The notes: generated by a model not told the origin, from the letters alone. Shown: positions 1-8,622, numbered from the stretch's first letter. The stretch: DNA of 64,000 nt from Planococcus salinus (GCF_003719725.1 NZ_RIAX01000003.1:186001-250000); one strand, 5' to 3'. Numbers and translations: made by a program.

Positions 1-638
1 TACAGCAGCACTGCCAGATTCTGACTTGCTGTGATGAAAGTCAAATCGAAAAACAGCAGACAAGGCAATAACACGACAGCACTCAGGGAAAAAAGAACCG
101 CTACTGCCGGAACAGCTTCCATTCTCTCCAAAACCTGTTTGCTGAGAATGGTGTAGCCCGCAAATGACACGCCGGCTCCCAAAGCCAGTGCAATGCCCAG
201 CGAATTTACAGTTGGTGCATCTTTATTGGCAAACAACAATACACAGCCGAGAATCGCGCATGCAGTTGCTATGGTCCATATACGGCCCGGTTTTTTCCTG
301 AAGAGGGACCACTCGATCAAACCGGTTATGACAGGGGCGCTGCCAATCGCCACTACTGTTCCGATGGCGACACCTGTCAATTGCACCGCAGAAAAGAAGA
401 ATGGTTGGAACAGCGCCATGCTCAGTGCCGAAAAAACGGCTGCCGCCCAAGGAATCGTTGAAACCGACAATTTTTTTGTCCATAACACAAAGGCAAGAAG
501 AGAAAATCCACCGATACCCAGACGAAAAGCCCCAATCGTCAAAGGATGTGCCGTTCCGGTGATGAAAGTTTGCGCCGTCCCTGTCGTTCCCCATAAAACT
601 GCCGCCAAAAGTACCCATATATAAGGTGAAAATCCCAT
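1..638 (-). CDS. EamA/DMT-family exporter, truncated by window edge
   Basis: The reverse strand reads openly from an ATG at 638, preceded by a GGAGG site, to the window edge, giving about 212 residues without a stop. The N-terminus MGFSPYIWVLLAAVLWGTTG and the conserved first-helix WG pattern are typical of EamA (drug/metabolite transporter) proteins. At least seven hydrophobic helices are visible, including a second WxxxxAxxFSALSMALFQ helix and a GIALALGAGVSFAGY helix that begins the second EamA repeat. Full-length relatives have about ten helices and 290-310 residues, so roughly the last third is missing. The substrate cannot be read from the sequence. It is monocistronic at its 5' end, since the next gene at 749 is divergent. 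Confidence 0.85.
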   Translation of the reverse strand, partial: MGFSPYIWVLLAAVLWGTTGTAQTFITGTAHPLTIGAFRLGIGGFSLLAFVLWTKKLSVSTIPWAAAVFSALSMALFQPFFFSAVQLTGVAIGTVVAIGSAPVITGLIEWSLFRKKPGRIWTIATACAILGCVLLFANKDAPTVNSLGIALALGAGVSFAGYTILSKQVLERMEAVPAVAVLFSLSAVVLLPCLLFFDLTFITASQNLAVLL

Positions 639-748
639 TTCCTGTCCTCCTCTCTTCCGTTGCATATGTCATTACGATACCACGGACCCAATGTTTTGAG
701 ATATAACCCTTTCTCTATTATAATGAAGAAAAAGAGGAGGGAGATCAT

Positions 749-979
749 ATGTATATGACAGTCCCGGAAACTGCAGCTTTCTTGTCGATGCCCGAAGAAC
801 AAGTCAACCGGTATGTGCTGGAAGGCCGTATTCGCGCAGTACATGACGGCGAACAGTATTTGATCAATTCCTCTCAATTTGAAAGTCATTTTCAACAGCT
901 CGAACTGGCAAAACAAGAATTGGAAGAGTGGAAAGCCACACCGATTCCTGATGACGTGGATATTCAGGATGAAGATTAA
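749..979 (+). CDS. Small excisionase/MerR-type helix-turn-helix protein
   Basis: This is a 76-residue protein with a strong site (AGGAGGG) 9 bases before the ATG. Residues 1-45 fit the excisionase-like winged HTH_17 pattern: MTVPETAAFLSMPEEQVNRY, then a turn and a GRIRAVHDGEQYLI wing. The C-terminal 30 residues are a glutamate-rich helix ending in an acidic tail. Proteins of this kind are widely annotated as excisionase-family DNA-binding proteins. No integrase, attachment site or phage gene lies nearby, so a chromosomal transcription factor is more likely than a true excisionase. A terminator follows directly. The target is unknown. Confidence 0.75.
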   Translation: MYMTVPETAAFLSMPEEQVNRYVLEGRIRAVHDGEQYLINSSQFESHFQQLELAKQELEEWKATPIPDDVDIQDED

Positions 980-987
980 GGAACAGA

Positions 988-1032
988 CAAAAAACCCCTT
1001 GACCGGATGCACCGGTCAAGGGGTTTTCTTTT
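988..1032 (+). terminator. Rho-independent terminator after the HTH gene
   Basis: A long perfect stem (ACCCCTTGACCGG paired with CCGGTCAAGGGGT) with a 4-base loop is followed by TTTTCTTTTTG. A-runs on the other side suggest it may also act for the convergent metX transcript. Confidence 0.85.
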
Positions 1033-1099
1033 TGTTGTTTAATTTTATAAGATGAACTTAATAGTCTTTCGTTCAACTTAGATCACTTCCTGATTGTTC

Positions 1100-2113
1100 T
1101 CACCGGCTCAGTTGGGGAACCGCCAATTCTTCCAATTGGTTCTGAATATGAGGTCCCCATTTTTCAAACTCCACGAGGAAACCATCATGGCCAAAATCGG
1201 TCTCGATAATCTCCCACGAAGCATTTGGCATTTTTTGCAGCCACGGGATCATCCACTCGCTTGGATACAGCAAATCCTGAGTGAATGACAGCGAGAAAAT
1301 GTTCACATCAAGGGTTTTTTCTGTTACATCATGTGTGTTCATCGCTTTCAAGAGCGTCAAATAACTATTGGGATCAAAACGGCTTGCCAATTTTTCTCCC
1401 TGATAGCTCAAATAGGATTGTATGTCAAATTGCGTGCCGTCATGGCAGCGGGCAAAGCGCTGATTAAACAAATTGCCGCTGCGGTATGTCACCATGCCTG
1501 CCATGCGTGCCACCTGCAAACCCTTTAAGTTCGCACCCTCCGGATAGTTCCCATCATTGTACTCAGCATCACTCAAAATAGCTTGTATGCCAATATGATT
1601 GAATGCCACTCCATAATCACCGTAAGCCGGTGTCACAGCCAGAGGCATGATTTTTTCAACAAAATCCGGGTACAAATGACCCCATTCGAGTGCTTTCATG
1701 CCGCCAAGAGAGCCGCCGATGACCGCCGATAAATGATCGATGCCCATCTGTTTCAATGCTGCACGTTCAGCTCGGACCATATCGCGTATCGTCAGTTCAG
1801 GAAACGACGCCCTGTATGGGTCCCCAGTCTCCGGATCGATCGATAACGGACCTGTAGATCCATTGCAGCCTCCCAGTACGTTGAAGGTGATCACTTGAAA
1901 AACATTCGTATCCACGGCTTTCCCCGGTCCGATCAATCCGTGCCACCAACCCGGATTTTCGTCTGTCCCGACTGCGAACTGATCTCCTGTCAAGGCATGG
2001 CAGACGAGAATTACAGGGCCGTCTTTTTTGCCGTTTTTTTCATAGGCAAGTTCTACATCGCGCAAGATTTTGTTGGATTCCAGGGTTAATGCCCCGATGG
2101 ATACGACTGCCAT
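1100..2113 (-). CDS. metX: Homoserine O-acetyltransferase (MetX family)
   Basis: This alpha/beta-hydrolase-fold acyltransferase (337 residues) transfers an acetyl group, or in some subfamilies a succinyl group, to the hydroxyl of L-homoserine, the activation step of methionine synthesis. The oxyanion region LVCHALTGD (residues 36-44), the nucleophile elbow GGSLGGMKALEWG, the acid in FTQDLLYPSEW and the histidine in DFGHDGFLVE give the Ser-Asp-His triad. The protein is slightly shorter than many MetX (about 370). It lies 12 bp downstream of metY and shares its S-box leader, so it should be expressed when S-adenosylmethionine is low. Acetyl specificity is inferred from family and from the O-acetylhomoserine-using MetY next door. 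Confidence 0.93.
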   Translation of the reverse strand: MAVVSIGALTLESNKILRDVELAYEKNGKKDGPVILVCHALTGDQFAVGTDENPGWWHGLIGPGKAVDTNVFQVITFNVLGGCNGSTGPLSIDPETGDPYRASFPELTIRDMVRAERAALKQMGIDHLSAVIGGSLGGMKALEWGHLYPDFVEKIMPLAVTPAYGDYGVAFNHIGIQAILSDAEYNDGNYPEGANLKGLQVARMAGMVTYRSGNLFNQRFARCHDGTQFDIQSYLSYQGEKLASRFDPNSYLTLLKAMNTHDVTEKTLDVNIFSLSFTQDLLYPSEWMIPWLQKMPNASWEIIETDFGHDGFLVEFEKWGPHIQNQLEELAVPQLSR

Positions 2114-2125
2114 AACAATTTCCTC

Positions 2126-3418
2126 CTAAACGTTTTCTAGTACTGCCGCTTTGATTGCTTGTTCAAGATCTGCAATTAAATCTTCAGGATTTTCCAATCC
2201 GACGGACAAGCGGATTAACTCTTCTTTCACTCCTGACAATTCAAGCTCTTCTTTCTTCAGTTGCTGATGCGTTGTTGAGGCAGGGTGGATGATCAAGGAC
2301 TTTGCATCTCCAACATTCGCCACATGCGACCATAGAGACACGCCATCGATCACTTTCCGGCCCGCTTCGCGGCCGCCTTTAATACCGAAGTTGACAATAG
2401 AGCCATAGCCGCCGTTCTTCAAGTATTTATGTGCCAGCTGATGAGATGGATGATCTTCGAATCCAATAAAGTTGACCCATTCAACTTGTGGATGCTGCTG
2501 TAAAAACTCAGCGATAACCTGCGCGTTGCTGTTGTGTTTCGGGATTCTGAGGTGCAGTGTTTCCAGCCCCTGCAATAAGGCATGCGCACTGTCTGCGCTT
2601 AATGTCGGACCAAAGTCACGAAGCAGCTGTACACGCAATTTTGTGGCAAATGCTGCATCCGGTGCATCGATTCCATAACGGATTCCATGATAGGTTTCGT
2701 CCGGCTGTGTGTAGTTTGGAAAGCGCGGGTTGTCCCAATTGAATTTTCCGGCATCAACTGCGACGCCACCGATTGTCGTACCGTGTCCGCCGATCCACTT
2801 TGTAGCCGAGTGAACGACGACATCCGCCCCAAACTCAATCGGATTGCTGCCGTATGGTGAAGCAAATGTATTATCGATCAGCAATGGAAGTCCATTTTCA
2901 TGTGCGATTTCTGCGACTCTTTCTACATCGAATACGTTGAGACTTGGATTGCCGATAATTTCGCCAAAAATAGCTTTTGTCTTGTCTGTGATGGCCGCTT
3001 TGAAGTTTTCAGGGTTTGTTGCATCAACGAATTTTGTTGTGATTCCGTATCTTGGCAATGTATTGGCGAATAAATTATACGTTCCACCGTACAAATTGCT
3101 GTCAGCTATAATTTCATCACCGGCTTCTGCTATATTCATAATTGAAAAAGCGATGGCAGCCATACCGGAAGCTAATGCAACTGCAGCAGTCCCGCCTTCA
3201 AGCAATGCTACCCGCTGTTCAAATACATCTACCGTCGGGTTCATGATGCGTGAATAGATATTGCCCGTATCTTTTAATCCAAACAGGTCCTGAGCATGCT
3301 GTGTGTCTTTAAAAACGTAAGAAGTTGTTTTATGGATAGCAACTCCTCTGGAGCCTGTCACTGGATCCGGCTCTTGTCCCCCGTGCAGTAAAAGTGTTTC
3401 TGGTTTGAAGTTCGTCAT
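2126..3418 (-). CDS. metY: O-acetylhomoserine sulfhydrylase (MetY)
   Basis: This PLP-dependent gamma-replacement enzyme (430 residues) converts O-acetylhomoserine and sulfide to homocysteine, and probably also reacts with methanethiol. It begins with the typical FKPETLLLHGGQEPDPVTGS segment and carries the PLP phosphate and stacking regions YSRIMNPT and NLYGGTYNLF. The Schiff-base lysine is in VVHSATKWIGGHG, and the C-terminal TTHQQL...SVGLENPEDL block is also present. The length of about 430 residues separates it from the shorter cystathionine gamma-synthases (about 380). It is the first gene after the S-box at 3521-3637 and is followed by metX after 12 bp. A good AGGAGG site supports the start. 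Confidence 0.95.
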   Translation of the reverse strand: MTNFKPETLLLHGGQEPDPVTGSRGVAIHKTTSYVFKDTQHAQDLFGLKDTGNIYSRIMNPTVDVFEQRVALLEGGTAAVALASGMAAIAFSIMNIAEAGDEIIADSNLYGGTYNLFANTLPRYGITTKFVDATNPENFKAAITDKTKAIFGEIIGNPSLNVFDVERVAEIAHENGLPLLIDNTFASPYGSNPIEFGADVVVHSATKWIGGHGTTIGGVAVDAGKFNWDNPRFPNYTQPDETYHGIRYGIDAPDAAFATKLRVQLLRDFGPTLSADSAHALLQGLETLHLRIPKHNSNAQVIAEFLQQHPQVEWVNFIGFEDHPSHQLAHKYLKNGGYGSIVNFGIKGGREAGRKVIDGVSLWSHVANVGDAKSLIIHPASTTHQQLKKEELELSGVKEELIRLSVGLENPEDLIADLEQAIKAAVLENV

Positions 3419-3470
3419 TGTGTATTCCTCCTATTATTTTATGAATGATGGATTACAGGCCGAGGAGGAC

Positions 3471-3502
3471 ACAAAAAGACCCTCTTCGCTAAGAAGAGGG
3501 CC
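3471..3502 (-). terminator. S-box expression-platform terminator of metY
   Basis: On the minus strand, GGCCCTCTTC / GAAGAGGGTC form a stem around a short loop, followed by a U-run (TTTTTGTG). It lies between the SAM aptamer and the metY start, as expected for transcription attenuation. Confidence 0.85.
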
Positions 3503-3520
3503 GTTATTTACGGGTTTACC

Positions 3521-3637
3521 TCCTCTCATCTGCCAGACCTTTGTTCAGATCTGTAGGATTTAGCACCTTTCCAAGCAAATTGCTTGTTGGTTGCCGGGCA
3601 TCGTAGGGCCTATTCCCTCCGCCACTCGTGATAAGAG
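3521..3637 (-). promoter_or_regulatory. SAM-I (S-box) riboswitch upstream of metY-metX
   Basis: Read on the minus strand, the leader shows the S-box landmarks in order. These are CTCTTATC at the 5' end of P1, GGCGGAGGGA, GGCCC, CCCGGCAACC, AAAGGTGCTAAATCC with its T-rich core, and a closing GATGAGAGGAGG. Binding of S-adenosylmethionine should favour the terminator at 3471-3502 and switch metY-metX off. Confidence 0.96.
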
Positions 3638-3668
3638 TATTCAGATTTAGTTTTCCATCTTGTTCTGT

Positions 3669-3698
3669 AGTATAAAGAACATTCCAATACTTTGTCAA
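3669..3698 (-). promoter_or_regulatory. Sigma-A promoter of the metY leader
   Basis: On the minus strand there is a perfect -35 (TTGACA at 3693-3698), an 18-bp spacer and a -10 TATACT (3669-3674). This places the transcript start about 25 bases before the S-box. Confidence 0.8.
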
Positions 3699-3773
3699 CC
3701 CATTTTTATAAAATTTTGAAACCTCCGTGCCGTTTAAACGTTTAATAAAATATAGAGAAGCGGAGGGATAAAG

Positions 3774-4412
3774 ATGTTTTTCTGGCTGGTAATTGCTTTC
3801 ACGGCAGGTTATGGAATCGGCTGTCTCCATGGTTCTGTGGTGGCCCAGTGGTTCTCGGGCGTAAATATTAAAAAAGAAGGCGTTAAAAACTCTGGAGCTT
3901 CCAACGCAGCCATCGTGCTCGGGTGGAAATATGGCGCCTTGGTGGCCTTTCTGGATATTTCCAAAGGATTTGTTGCTGTGGCTGGGCTGCGGCTGTTACT
4001 GGATCCAACTTTATCCAGCGACATGTTTTGGACTCTCTTATTTGCCGTAGGCGCAGGCGTCGTGTTCGGACATAACTTTCCATTTTACATGAATTTCAAC
4101 GGCGGCAAAGGAACTGCATCGGTTATAGGGGTTATGCTGGCACTCGACTGGAAGCTCGGCTTGGCCGGAGGGCTTTTGCTCATTGGAATCGCACTTGCCA
4201 CAGACTTTCTGGTCGCTGGGGTTCTCGCTCTTTACACCTTATTCCTTGTCATTGCCTGGTGGCCTGCGGAAGGATTCTGGCCGGTGTTAACGGCTTTTTC
4301 TTTGTTTGCCATGGCCATCTGGAAACATTCAGAAAATCTTTCACGCATCAGAAACGGGACGGAGAACAAAGTATCTTCTGTGCTAAGGAAAAAAGCGGCT
4401 GGTTCTCCATGA
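3774..4412 (+). CDS. PlsY-like glycerol-3-phosphate acyltransferase
   Basis: This integral membrane protein (212 residues) belongs to the PlsY family, which acylates glycerol-3-phosphate from acyl-phosphate in phosphatidic acid synthesis. All three family motifs can be recognised. The first is GCLHGSVVAQWFSG (loop 1), the second is the NSGASNAAIVLGWKYG region where PlsY usually has GNxGATN, and the third is GHNFPFYMNFNGGKGTAS. Motif 2 deviates (SGASN), so this is likely a paralogue rather than the housekeeping PlsY, and acyl donor or acceptor may differ. About five or six hydrophobic helices are visible. The site CGGAGGG 7 bases before the ATG fixes the start. Confidence 0.82.
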   Translation: MFFWLVIAFTAGYGIGCLHGSVVAQWFSGVNIKKEGVKNSGASNAAIVLGWKYGALVAFLDISKGFVAVAGLRLLLDPTLSSDMFWTLLFAVGAGVVFGHNFPFYMNFNGGKGTASVIGVMLALDWKLGLAGGLLLIGIALATDFLVAGVLALYTLFLVIAWWPAEGFWPVLTAFSLFAMAIWKHSENLSRIRNGTENKVSSVLRKKAAGSP

Positions 4413-4431
4413 GGAATCAGCCGCTTTTTCC
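4391..4431 (+). terminator. Terminator overlapping the end of the plsY-like gene
   Basis: An AAAAGCGGCTG / CAGCCGCTTTTT stem contains the TGA stop (4410-4412) in its loop, so the last codons also encode the terminator. Confidence 0.8.
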
Positions 4432-4506
4432 TGCGCTTACTGTATTCCCAAAATCCCTCTTCATGCTAAAATGAAATCAGTACATAGTTAGGAGTGAATT
4501 CATCAA

Positions 4507-5730
4507 ATGATTGAAACATTAATCGAACGCCTTGTGCGTTATGCAAAAATCGACACGCAATCCGACTTTACCAGCACAGAAACGCCTTCTACAGCCAAGC
4601 AGTGGGATTTGTTGCGCGAATTGGAACGAGAAATGAATGCCATCGGCCTGGAAGAAGTCGAAGTTGATGAGTATGGCTATCTATTTGGCACATTGCCAGC
4701 CACTACTGATAAATCATTACCGGTTATCGGCTTTTTGGCACATGTCGATACCGCAACTGATTTTACCGGCACGAACGTCAATCCCCAGCGCATCGACGAA
4801 TACGATGGCAAGGACATTCAATTGAACGACCGCGTCATCATGTCGACCACAGATTTTCCTGATTTGAAAAACTATGTCGGCCATACATTGATCACGACAG
4901 ACGGCACGACGCTACTGGGCGCCGACAACAAAGCCGGTATCGCCGAAATTATGACGGCGATGGAATACCTGAACCAGCATCCTGAGATTGAACACGGCAA
5001 AATCCGTGTGGCTTTTACACCGGATGAAGAAATCGGACGCGGGCCGCATAAATTCGATGTAGCAAGATTCGGCGCAGATTATGCCTATACGATGGATGGC
5101 GGACCGATTGGGGAATTGCAGTATGAAAACTTTAATGCCGCTGCTGCGACATTGACCGTTCAAGGGAAAAGTGTGCATCCGGGATCGGCTAAAGACAAAA
5201 TGGTCAATGCCCAAACTGTGGCGATCCGTTTCCAGCAGGAAATGCCGCAACAGGAAGTTCCGGAACTCACTGACGGTTACGAGGGCTTCATCCATCTGAA
5301 CAATTTCAACGGCAATGTGGAACAGGCCACCCTGTCCTATATCATCCGTTATTTTGACAAAGAAGAATTTGAAGCAAAAAAAGACCACATGAAAAATGTC
5401 GCTTCTGAGTTGCAGCAACGATTTGGAACAGAAACCGTTACACTCGAAATCGAAGATCAGTATTACAATATGCGAGAAAAAATCGAACCCGTCATGGAAA
5501 TTATCGATGCAGCTGATAAAGCCATGAACACGCTTGGCATCAAACCGAATATTGTGCCTGTCCGCGGCGGAACAGACGGCTCTCAATTATCATACAAAGG
5601 AATGCCCACGCCGAATATCTTTACCGGTGGTGAGAATTACCACGGGAAATACGAATTCATTTCCGCAGAGAATATGGAAAAAGCGACTCAAGTTATTGTA
5701 GAGATTGCTAAAACTGTCCCACAAAAATAA
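4507..5730 (+). CDS. pepT: Peptidase T (tripeptide aminopeptidase)
   Basis: This M20B zinc metallopeptidase (407 residues) removes the N-terminal residue from tripeptides in the cytoplasm. The metal-site motifs occur in order: [12 protein letters not shown] (His and catalytic Asp), [12 protein letters not shown] (bridging Asp), [15 protein letters not shown] (catalytic and metal Glu), YTMDGG (Asp) and the final His in [13 protein letters not shown]. The dimerisation-domain segment [16 protein letters not shown] and the [18 protein letters not shown] block are diagnostic for PepT. The length matches the family (about 410). It stands alone between two terminators. Confidence 0.97.
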   Translation: MIETLIERLVRYAKIDTQSDFTSTETPSTAKQWDLLRELEREMNAIGLEEVEVDEYGYLFGTLPATTDKSLPVIGFLAHVDTATDFTGTNVNPQRIDEYDGKDIQLNDRVIMSTTDFPDLKNYVGHTLITTDGTTLLGADNKAGIAEIMTAMEYLNQHPEIEHGKIRVAFTPDEEIGRGPHKFDVARFGADYAYTMDGGPIGELQYENFNAAAATLTVQGKSVHPGSAKDKMVNAQTVAIRFQQEMPQQEVPELTDGYEGFIHLNNFNGNVEQATLSYIIRYFDKEEFEAKKDHMKNVASELQQRFGTETVTLEIEDQYYNMREKIEPVMEIIDAADKAMNTLGIKPNIVPVRGGTDGSQLSYKGMPTPNIFTGGENYHGKYEFISAENMEKATQVIVEIAKTVPQK

Positions 5731-5755
5731 GCGCCCCTCGAGGCGCTTTTTTTGT
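5729..5755 (+). terminator. Terminator after pepT
   Basis: A short GC stem (GCGCC / GGCGC) around CCTCGA is followed by seven T residues. It sits between convergent genes. Confidence 0.75.
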
Positions 5756-6775
5756 TCAGATAATGCTGCGTCCATTTTGGGCAAGTGCATAATGGATGCC
5801 ATGCTGCAGGGTTTGGAAGCAATTGAATTTTGACAGATTGAGGCCGGTTTCAGTTATCACCATACTCATCTGAGGCGAAATGCCGACCAATATGGTATCT
5901 GTGCCAATCAGTGAAGCAGCTGCCCCTAATTTACCGATTAAACTGGCTGTATGCCGTGTGAAATTATTATTGAGTCCTGTCAGATCCAACACCAAATATT
6001 TCGCTTTATATGTTGGCAAATTCTGCAGGGTTTTCAACGTCAATTCTTCCGCTCGATTTTCATCGTATGTCCCCAGTAACGGGACGACGACTATCCCTTC
6101 CAGTACAGGAATAAGCGGAGATGAGATTTCTGAGATCAACTCACTAAGCTCAGCCGTTTTTTCATCCACCAATTGTTCCAGTTGGCTGATTTTTTCAGCC
6201 TCTTTTGCCCGGGCTAAACGGTGAATGTTTTCTTCGATGCTTTCATCGGAAGGAAAATAACGGATAACACTTTCCTCATGCCCTTCAATTTGATGATGAT
6301 CAACTTCATACCAGATTTGACGGCCAAAGAGGTTCGTGAAAATCCCGGCGTAATGGGCTGGAAGAAAACGCCCACCCCGCTTCTTGTTTTGGGCTACATT
6401 GATTTTGTGCTCCCAGCTGTCCCGTAAATGCACTTCAAGAGTTCCTTCTTCCTCGTTCAATCCATGGATTTCCGCTATTCCCCAGCCTGCAGAGGCGTAT
6501 GTATTCGTAATCAGAATTGCCGCCTTTTCCACATCGACTTGTTCCATCCCGGTAAAGTATTCCCCTACCACCAGTCCCTGTCGGAAACCCGTCGATTCGA
6601 GCACCACTTCAGCGGCTTCTTTTCCAGCAATCTCTTCTATTGAATCAAAAAACATTTTCATGGCAGAAGCTGTCCAAAAAAGAACAGCATCCTGTCCTTC
6701 AAAAGAGAACTTTCCTTTCTCCAGATCCCATTCGAAATGTAAGCCTCCCACGGTCAATGAAGGTCTTTTATCCAT
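5756..6775 (-). CDS. V4R-like sensor plus STAS-domain protein
   Basis: This 339-residue cytoplasmic protein has a sensory N-terminus and a C-terminal STAS domain. Residues about 25-175 resemble V4R/4-vinyl-reductase-type ligand domains, with a GFRQGLVVGEYF helix, the AGWGIAEIHGL strand and a FLPAHYAGIFTNLFGRQIWYEV block. Residues about 183-210 form a heptad-rich helix. Residues about 215-330 are STAS: IPVLEGIVVVPLLGTYDENRA followed by YLVLDLTGLNNNFTRH, a pattern close to RsbR-type stressosome proteins. In those proteins a Thr/Ser just after the conserved Asp is phosphorylated, and here the position holds Asp-Leu-Thr. No rsbS or rsbT gene adjoins it, so a role in stress signalling is inferred only. 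Confidence 0.75.
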   Translation of the reverse strand: MDKRPSLTVGGLHFEWDLEKGKFSFEGQDAVLFWTASAMKMFFDSIEEIAGKEAAEVVLESTGFRQGLVVGEYFTGMEQVDVEKAAILITNTYASAGWGIAEIHGLNEEEGTLEVHLRDSWEHKINVAQNKKRGGRFLPAHYAGIFTNLFGRQIWYEVDHHQIEGHEESVIRYFPSDESIEENIHRLARAKEAEKISQLEQLVDEKTAELSELISEISSPLIPVLEGIVVVPLLGTYDENRAEELTLKTLQNLPTYKAKYLVLDLTGLNNNFTRHTASLIGKLGAAASLIGTDTILVGISPQMSMVITETGLNLSKFNCFQTLQHGIHYALAQNGRSII

Positions 6776-6926
6776 TGGCAGTCCCTCCTAATTGTGCCAT
6801 TCCATTTTATCATATGATGCCACTTGAAACGATATGCCAGCTTCACCGTGCTCTCATTCCGTTCCTTCTGCCTCATAAAGTTGCTCCCTCACTTTTATCT
6901 TACAGGAATGTTAAAACTGCTTCATG

Positions 6927-6953
6927 TTTTAAACTTCGCAAAGAAAGGAATAT
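6927..6953 (+). promoter_or_regulatory. Candidate sigma-B-like promoter of the small acidic protein
   Basis: TTTTAA (6927-6932), a 15-bp spacer and GAATAT (6948-6953) resemble a degenerate GTTTAA/GGGTAT promoter. The same -10 string occurs before the stress protein at 8703. The match is weak and the call is tentative. Confidence 0.3.
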
Positions 6954-6986
6954 AAAACTAAGAACAAAGAGAAAGAGGTGTTTTGG

Positions 6987-7223
6987 ATGTCTGACAAAAA
7001 AGATCATTTCACTGAAGAAGACCGTGAGCCGAGAGATGGCCCTCCAATGGATAACCCGGAACAATACAAGACAGACAAGAAAACCATCAACGAAATGTAC
7101 GAAGAGGAACTGACCGTTGATGCTGTTCCTTCGGAAGAGTTGAAACAGGACATGGAAGATGAAAAACATAGACGCTCAACAAAAGATAATTCGTCCAGCG
7201 AAGAAAAATACCCTGGCTCTTAA
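6987..7223 (+). CDS. Small acidic hydrophilic protein, unknown function
   Basis: This 78-residue, highly charged protein (MSDKKDHFTEEDREPRDGPP...) has no hydrophobic segment and is probably disordered or helical. The ATG at 6987 is preferred over the GTG at 6978 because the purine-rich site GAAAGAGG lies 9 bases upstream of it. It has no recognised family. Its composition resembles small general-stress proteins of Bacilli, and a weak stress-type promoter precedes it. A terminator follows. Confidence 0.65.
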   Translation: MSDKKDHFTEEDREPRDGPPMDNPEQYKTDKKTINEMYEEELTVDAVPSEELKQDMEDEKHRRSTKDNSSSEEKYPGS

Positions 7224-7251
7224 CGACAACTTCTTTCCAATTGAAGATTTT

Positions 7252-7290
7252 TAAACTCCCCCACATTTCCTTGTGCGGGGAGTTTTTGTG
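7252..7290 (+). terminator. Terminator after the small acidic protein gene
   Basis: AACTCCCC(CACA) / (TGTG)CGGGGAGTT form a stem followed by TTTTTG. It lies just upstream of the next exporter gene. Confidence 0.8.
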
Positions 7291-7322
7291 ATATGATTTT
7301 CATTGGAATAGGAGAGAGAAAG

Positions 7323-8231
7323 ATGAAAAATTTAGTGTACCCTTTAATGGTAGTGGCAGCTGCCAGTTGTTTTGGCATACTTTCCACCATTATAAAAGTG
7401 GCGATAAGCAATGGGTTTACTGCAGCAGAAGCTGTAACCAGCCAATACTTTGTCGGCTTTGCACTGGCTGCTCTTTTACTTTTCACAACAAAACGGAGAA
7501 TACCGCGACTGCGCGGATGGAAAGTATTAGCTCTATCTGGAACTTTTACCGCAGCCACCGGCATCGTCTACGGCCAATCACTGGAGTACCTGCCTGCTTC
7601 GGTTGCCGTCGTGTTATTATTTCAATTCACATGGATCGGCATGTTCATTGACTGTATCGTCCACCGCAGATGGCTGAAGCGGACAGAAACGGTTTCGCTG
7701 CTGCTGTTATTTGCCGGAACACTTCTCGCAGCTGGTGTGATCGGTACTGACTTAAGCGGAATTGCCTGGCAGGGATGGGCGTGGGGAATCGCCGCAGCTT
7801 TCTTTTTCTCTGCTTTCATGTTCGTTAACGGCATTCAGGTCAAAGGGATGGACACGACCAGCAGATTGTTTTTTGTATCGTTGACTTCAGCTGTCATCAT
7901 CGCTTTCTTTCAGTCTCCGGAAATTATCTGGAATGGCCGTTTGTTTGCGGACGGGTTGTGGCTCTATGGACTGCTTTTGGGGCTTTTCGGAATTGTTATC
8001 CCCATTTATTTATTTGCCATCGCTGTACCTCATGTCGGCTCCGGACTTGCCTCTATTTTAAGTGCAATGGAACTCCCTGTTGCCATCATGGCGTCGGTTC
8101 TGATTTTAAATGAGGTGTTATCGCTGCTGCAGTTAGTCGGCATCGCGATCATTCTGCTGGGAATGGTTTTGCCAAGCGCTTTCAACAAAGGTTCTGCAAC
8201 TTCAGAAGCATTCGAAAGGCCTGCTCTTTGA
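7323..8231 (+). CDS. EamA/DMT-family transporter
   Basis: This ten-helix drug/metabolite transporter has 302 residues counted from the ATG at 7323, which follows AGGAGAG at the right distance. An upstream in-frame start at 7293 lies in the terminator tail and is unlikely. The two EamA repeats are visible: the first with PLMVVAAASCFGILSTIIK, the second starting near GWAWGIAAAFFFSAFMFVNG and ending in GLASILSAMELPVAIMASVL followed by ILLGMVLP. Substrate and direction of transport are unknown. It is not closely similar to the EamA gene at the window start. Confidence 0.85.
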   Translation: MKNLVYPLMVVAAASCFGILSTIIKVAISNGFTAAEAVTSQYFVGFALAALLLFTTKRRIPRLRGWKVLALSGTFTAATGIVYGQSLEYLPASVAVVLLFQFTWIGMFIDCIVHRRWLKRTETVSLLLLFAGTLLAAGVIGTDLSGIAWQGWAWGIAAAFFFSAFMFVNGIQVKGMDTTSRLFFVSLTSAVIIAFFQSPEIIWNGRLFADGLWLYGLLLGLFGIVIPIYLFAIAVPHVGSGLASILSAMELPVAIMASVLILNEVLSLLQLVGIAIILLGMVLPSAFNKGSATSEAFERPAL

Positions 8232-8241
8232 GCAGGCCTTT
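8215..8241 (+). terminator. Terminator hairpin, left copy of a 27-bp direct repeat
   Basis: AAAGGCCTGCTCTTTGAGCA plus GGCCTTT forms an 11-bp stem and overlaps the TGA of the exporter gene. An almost identical copy (one mismatch) lies at 8623-8649, on the other side of the inverted-repeat element. Confidence 0.85.
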
Positions 8242-8622
8242 CGGCTGTTGAGAAACTCAGTAGTCTTCTTTCATTCCGTTCCAGCCGTACGCTTTCCGCG
8301 GGCACGGCCTCAGCCGCTTCCTTCGCTTTGCTCAGTCCAGGGTCTTCGGCTCGTGCTGGGCCCGCAGGAGTCGGCGGCTTCCACTCCATTCAGTTTATTC
8401 ATACTAACTGTGTTAACTGGTACAGGGAATATTGAACTGACAAGAAATTTCTCATTTATGAAATATAGCTACGATATGGAGCAAAACAGCGGAGACTCCA
8501 GCGGGATAGCGAAGTGCTGAAATCCACTCGGGCGCCGAGCCCGAGTTAGTTCAGCGCAAGCCCGCAGGAAAGCGCAGCTGGTTTGCGGAATATCGGGTTG
8601 CTGAACATCTTCTCAACAAGTT
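8242..8622. mobile_element. MITE-like inverted-repeat element inserted in a terminator
   Basis: This 381-bp non-coding segment is bounded by TGTTGAGAA (8246-8254) and its reverse complement TTCTCAACA (8610-8618). Internally it is a nested inverted repeat: CGCTTTCCGCGGGC at 8290-8303 mirrors GCCCGCAGGAAAGCG at 8560-8574, and CCCGCAGGAGTC at 8361-8372 mirrors GACTCCAGCGGG at 8494-8505. A small hairpin CTCGGGC/GCCCGAG sits at 8527-8545. The 27-bp direct repeat on both sides looks like a target duplication. No transposase reading frame fits inside, so it would have been moved in trans. GACTCCTGCGGG...GGAAAGCG palindromes of this style are familiar as dispersed repeats in Bacillaceae and Planococcaceae. 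Confidence 0.65.

Noticed and set aside
749..979. Possible prophage or integrative element marked by the excisionase-like protein
   Set aside because: No integrase, repeats or phage genes within reach; both neighbours are ordinary metabolic genes.
4912..5586. A 224-codon minus-strand open frame inside pepT
   Set aside because: It lies wholly antisense to a gene with complete catalytic motifs, has no ribosome site, and its product is Phe/His-rich shadow sequence.
8248..8520. 90-codon frame inside the inverted-repeat element
   Set aside because: It spans palindromic repeat units, lacks a ribosome site and resembles no transposase.
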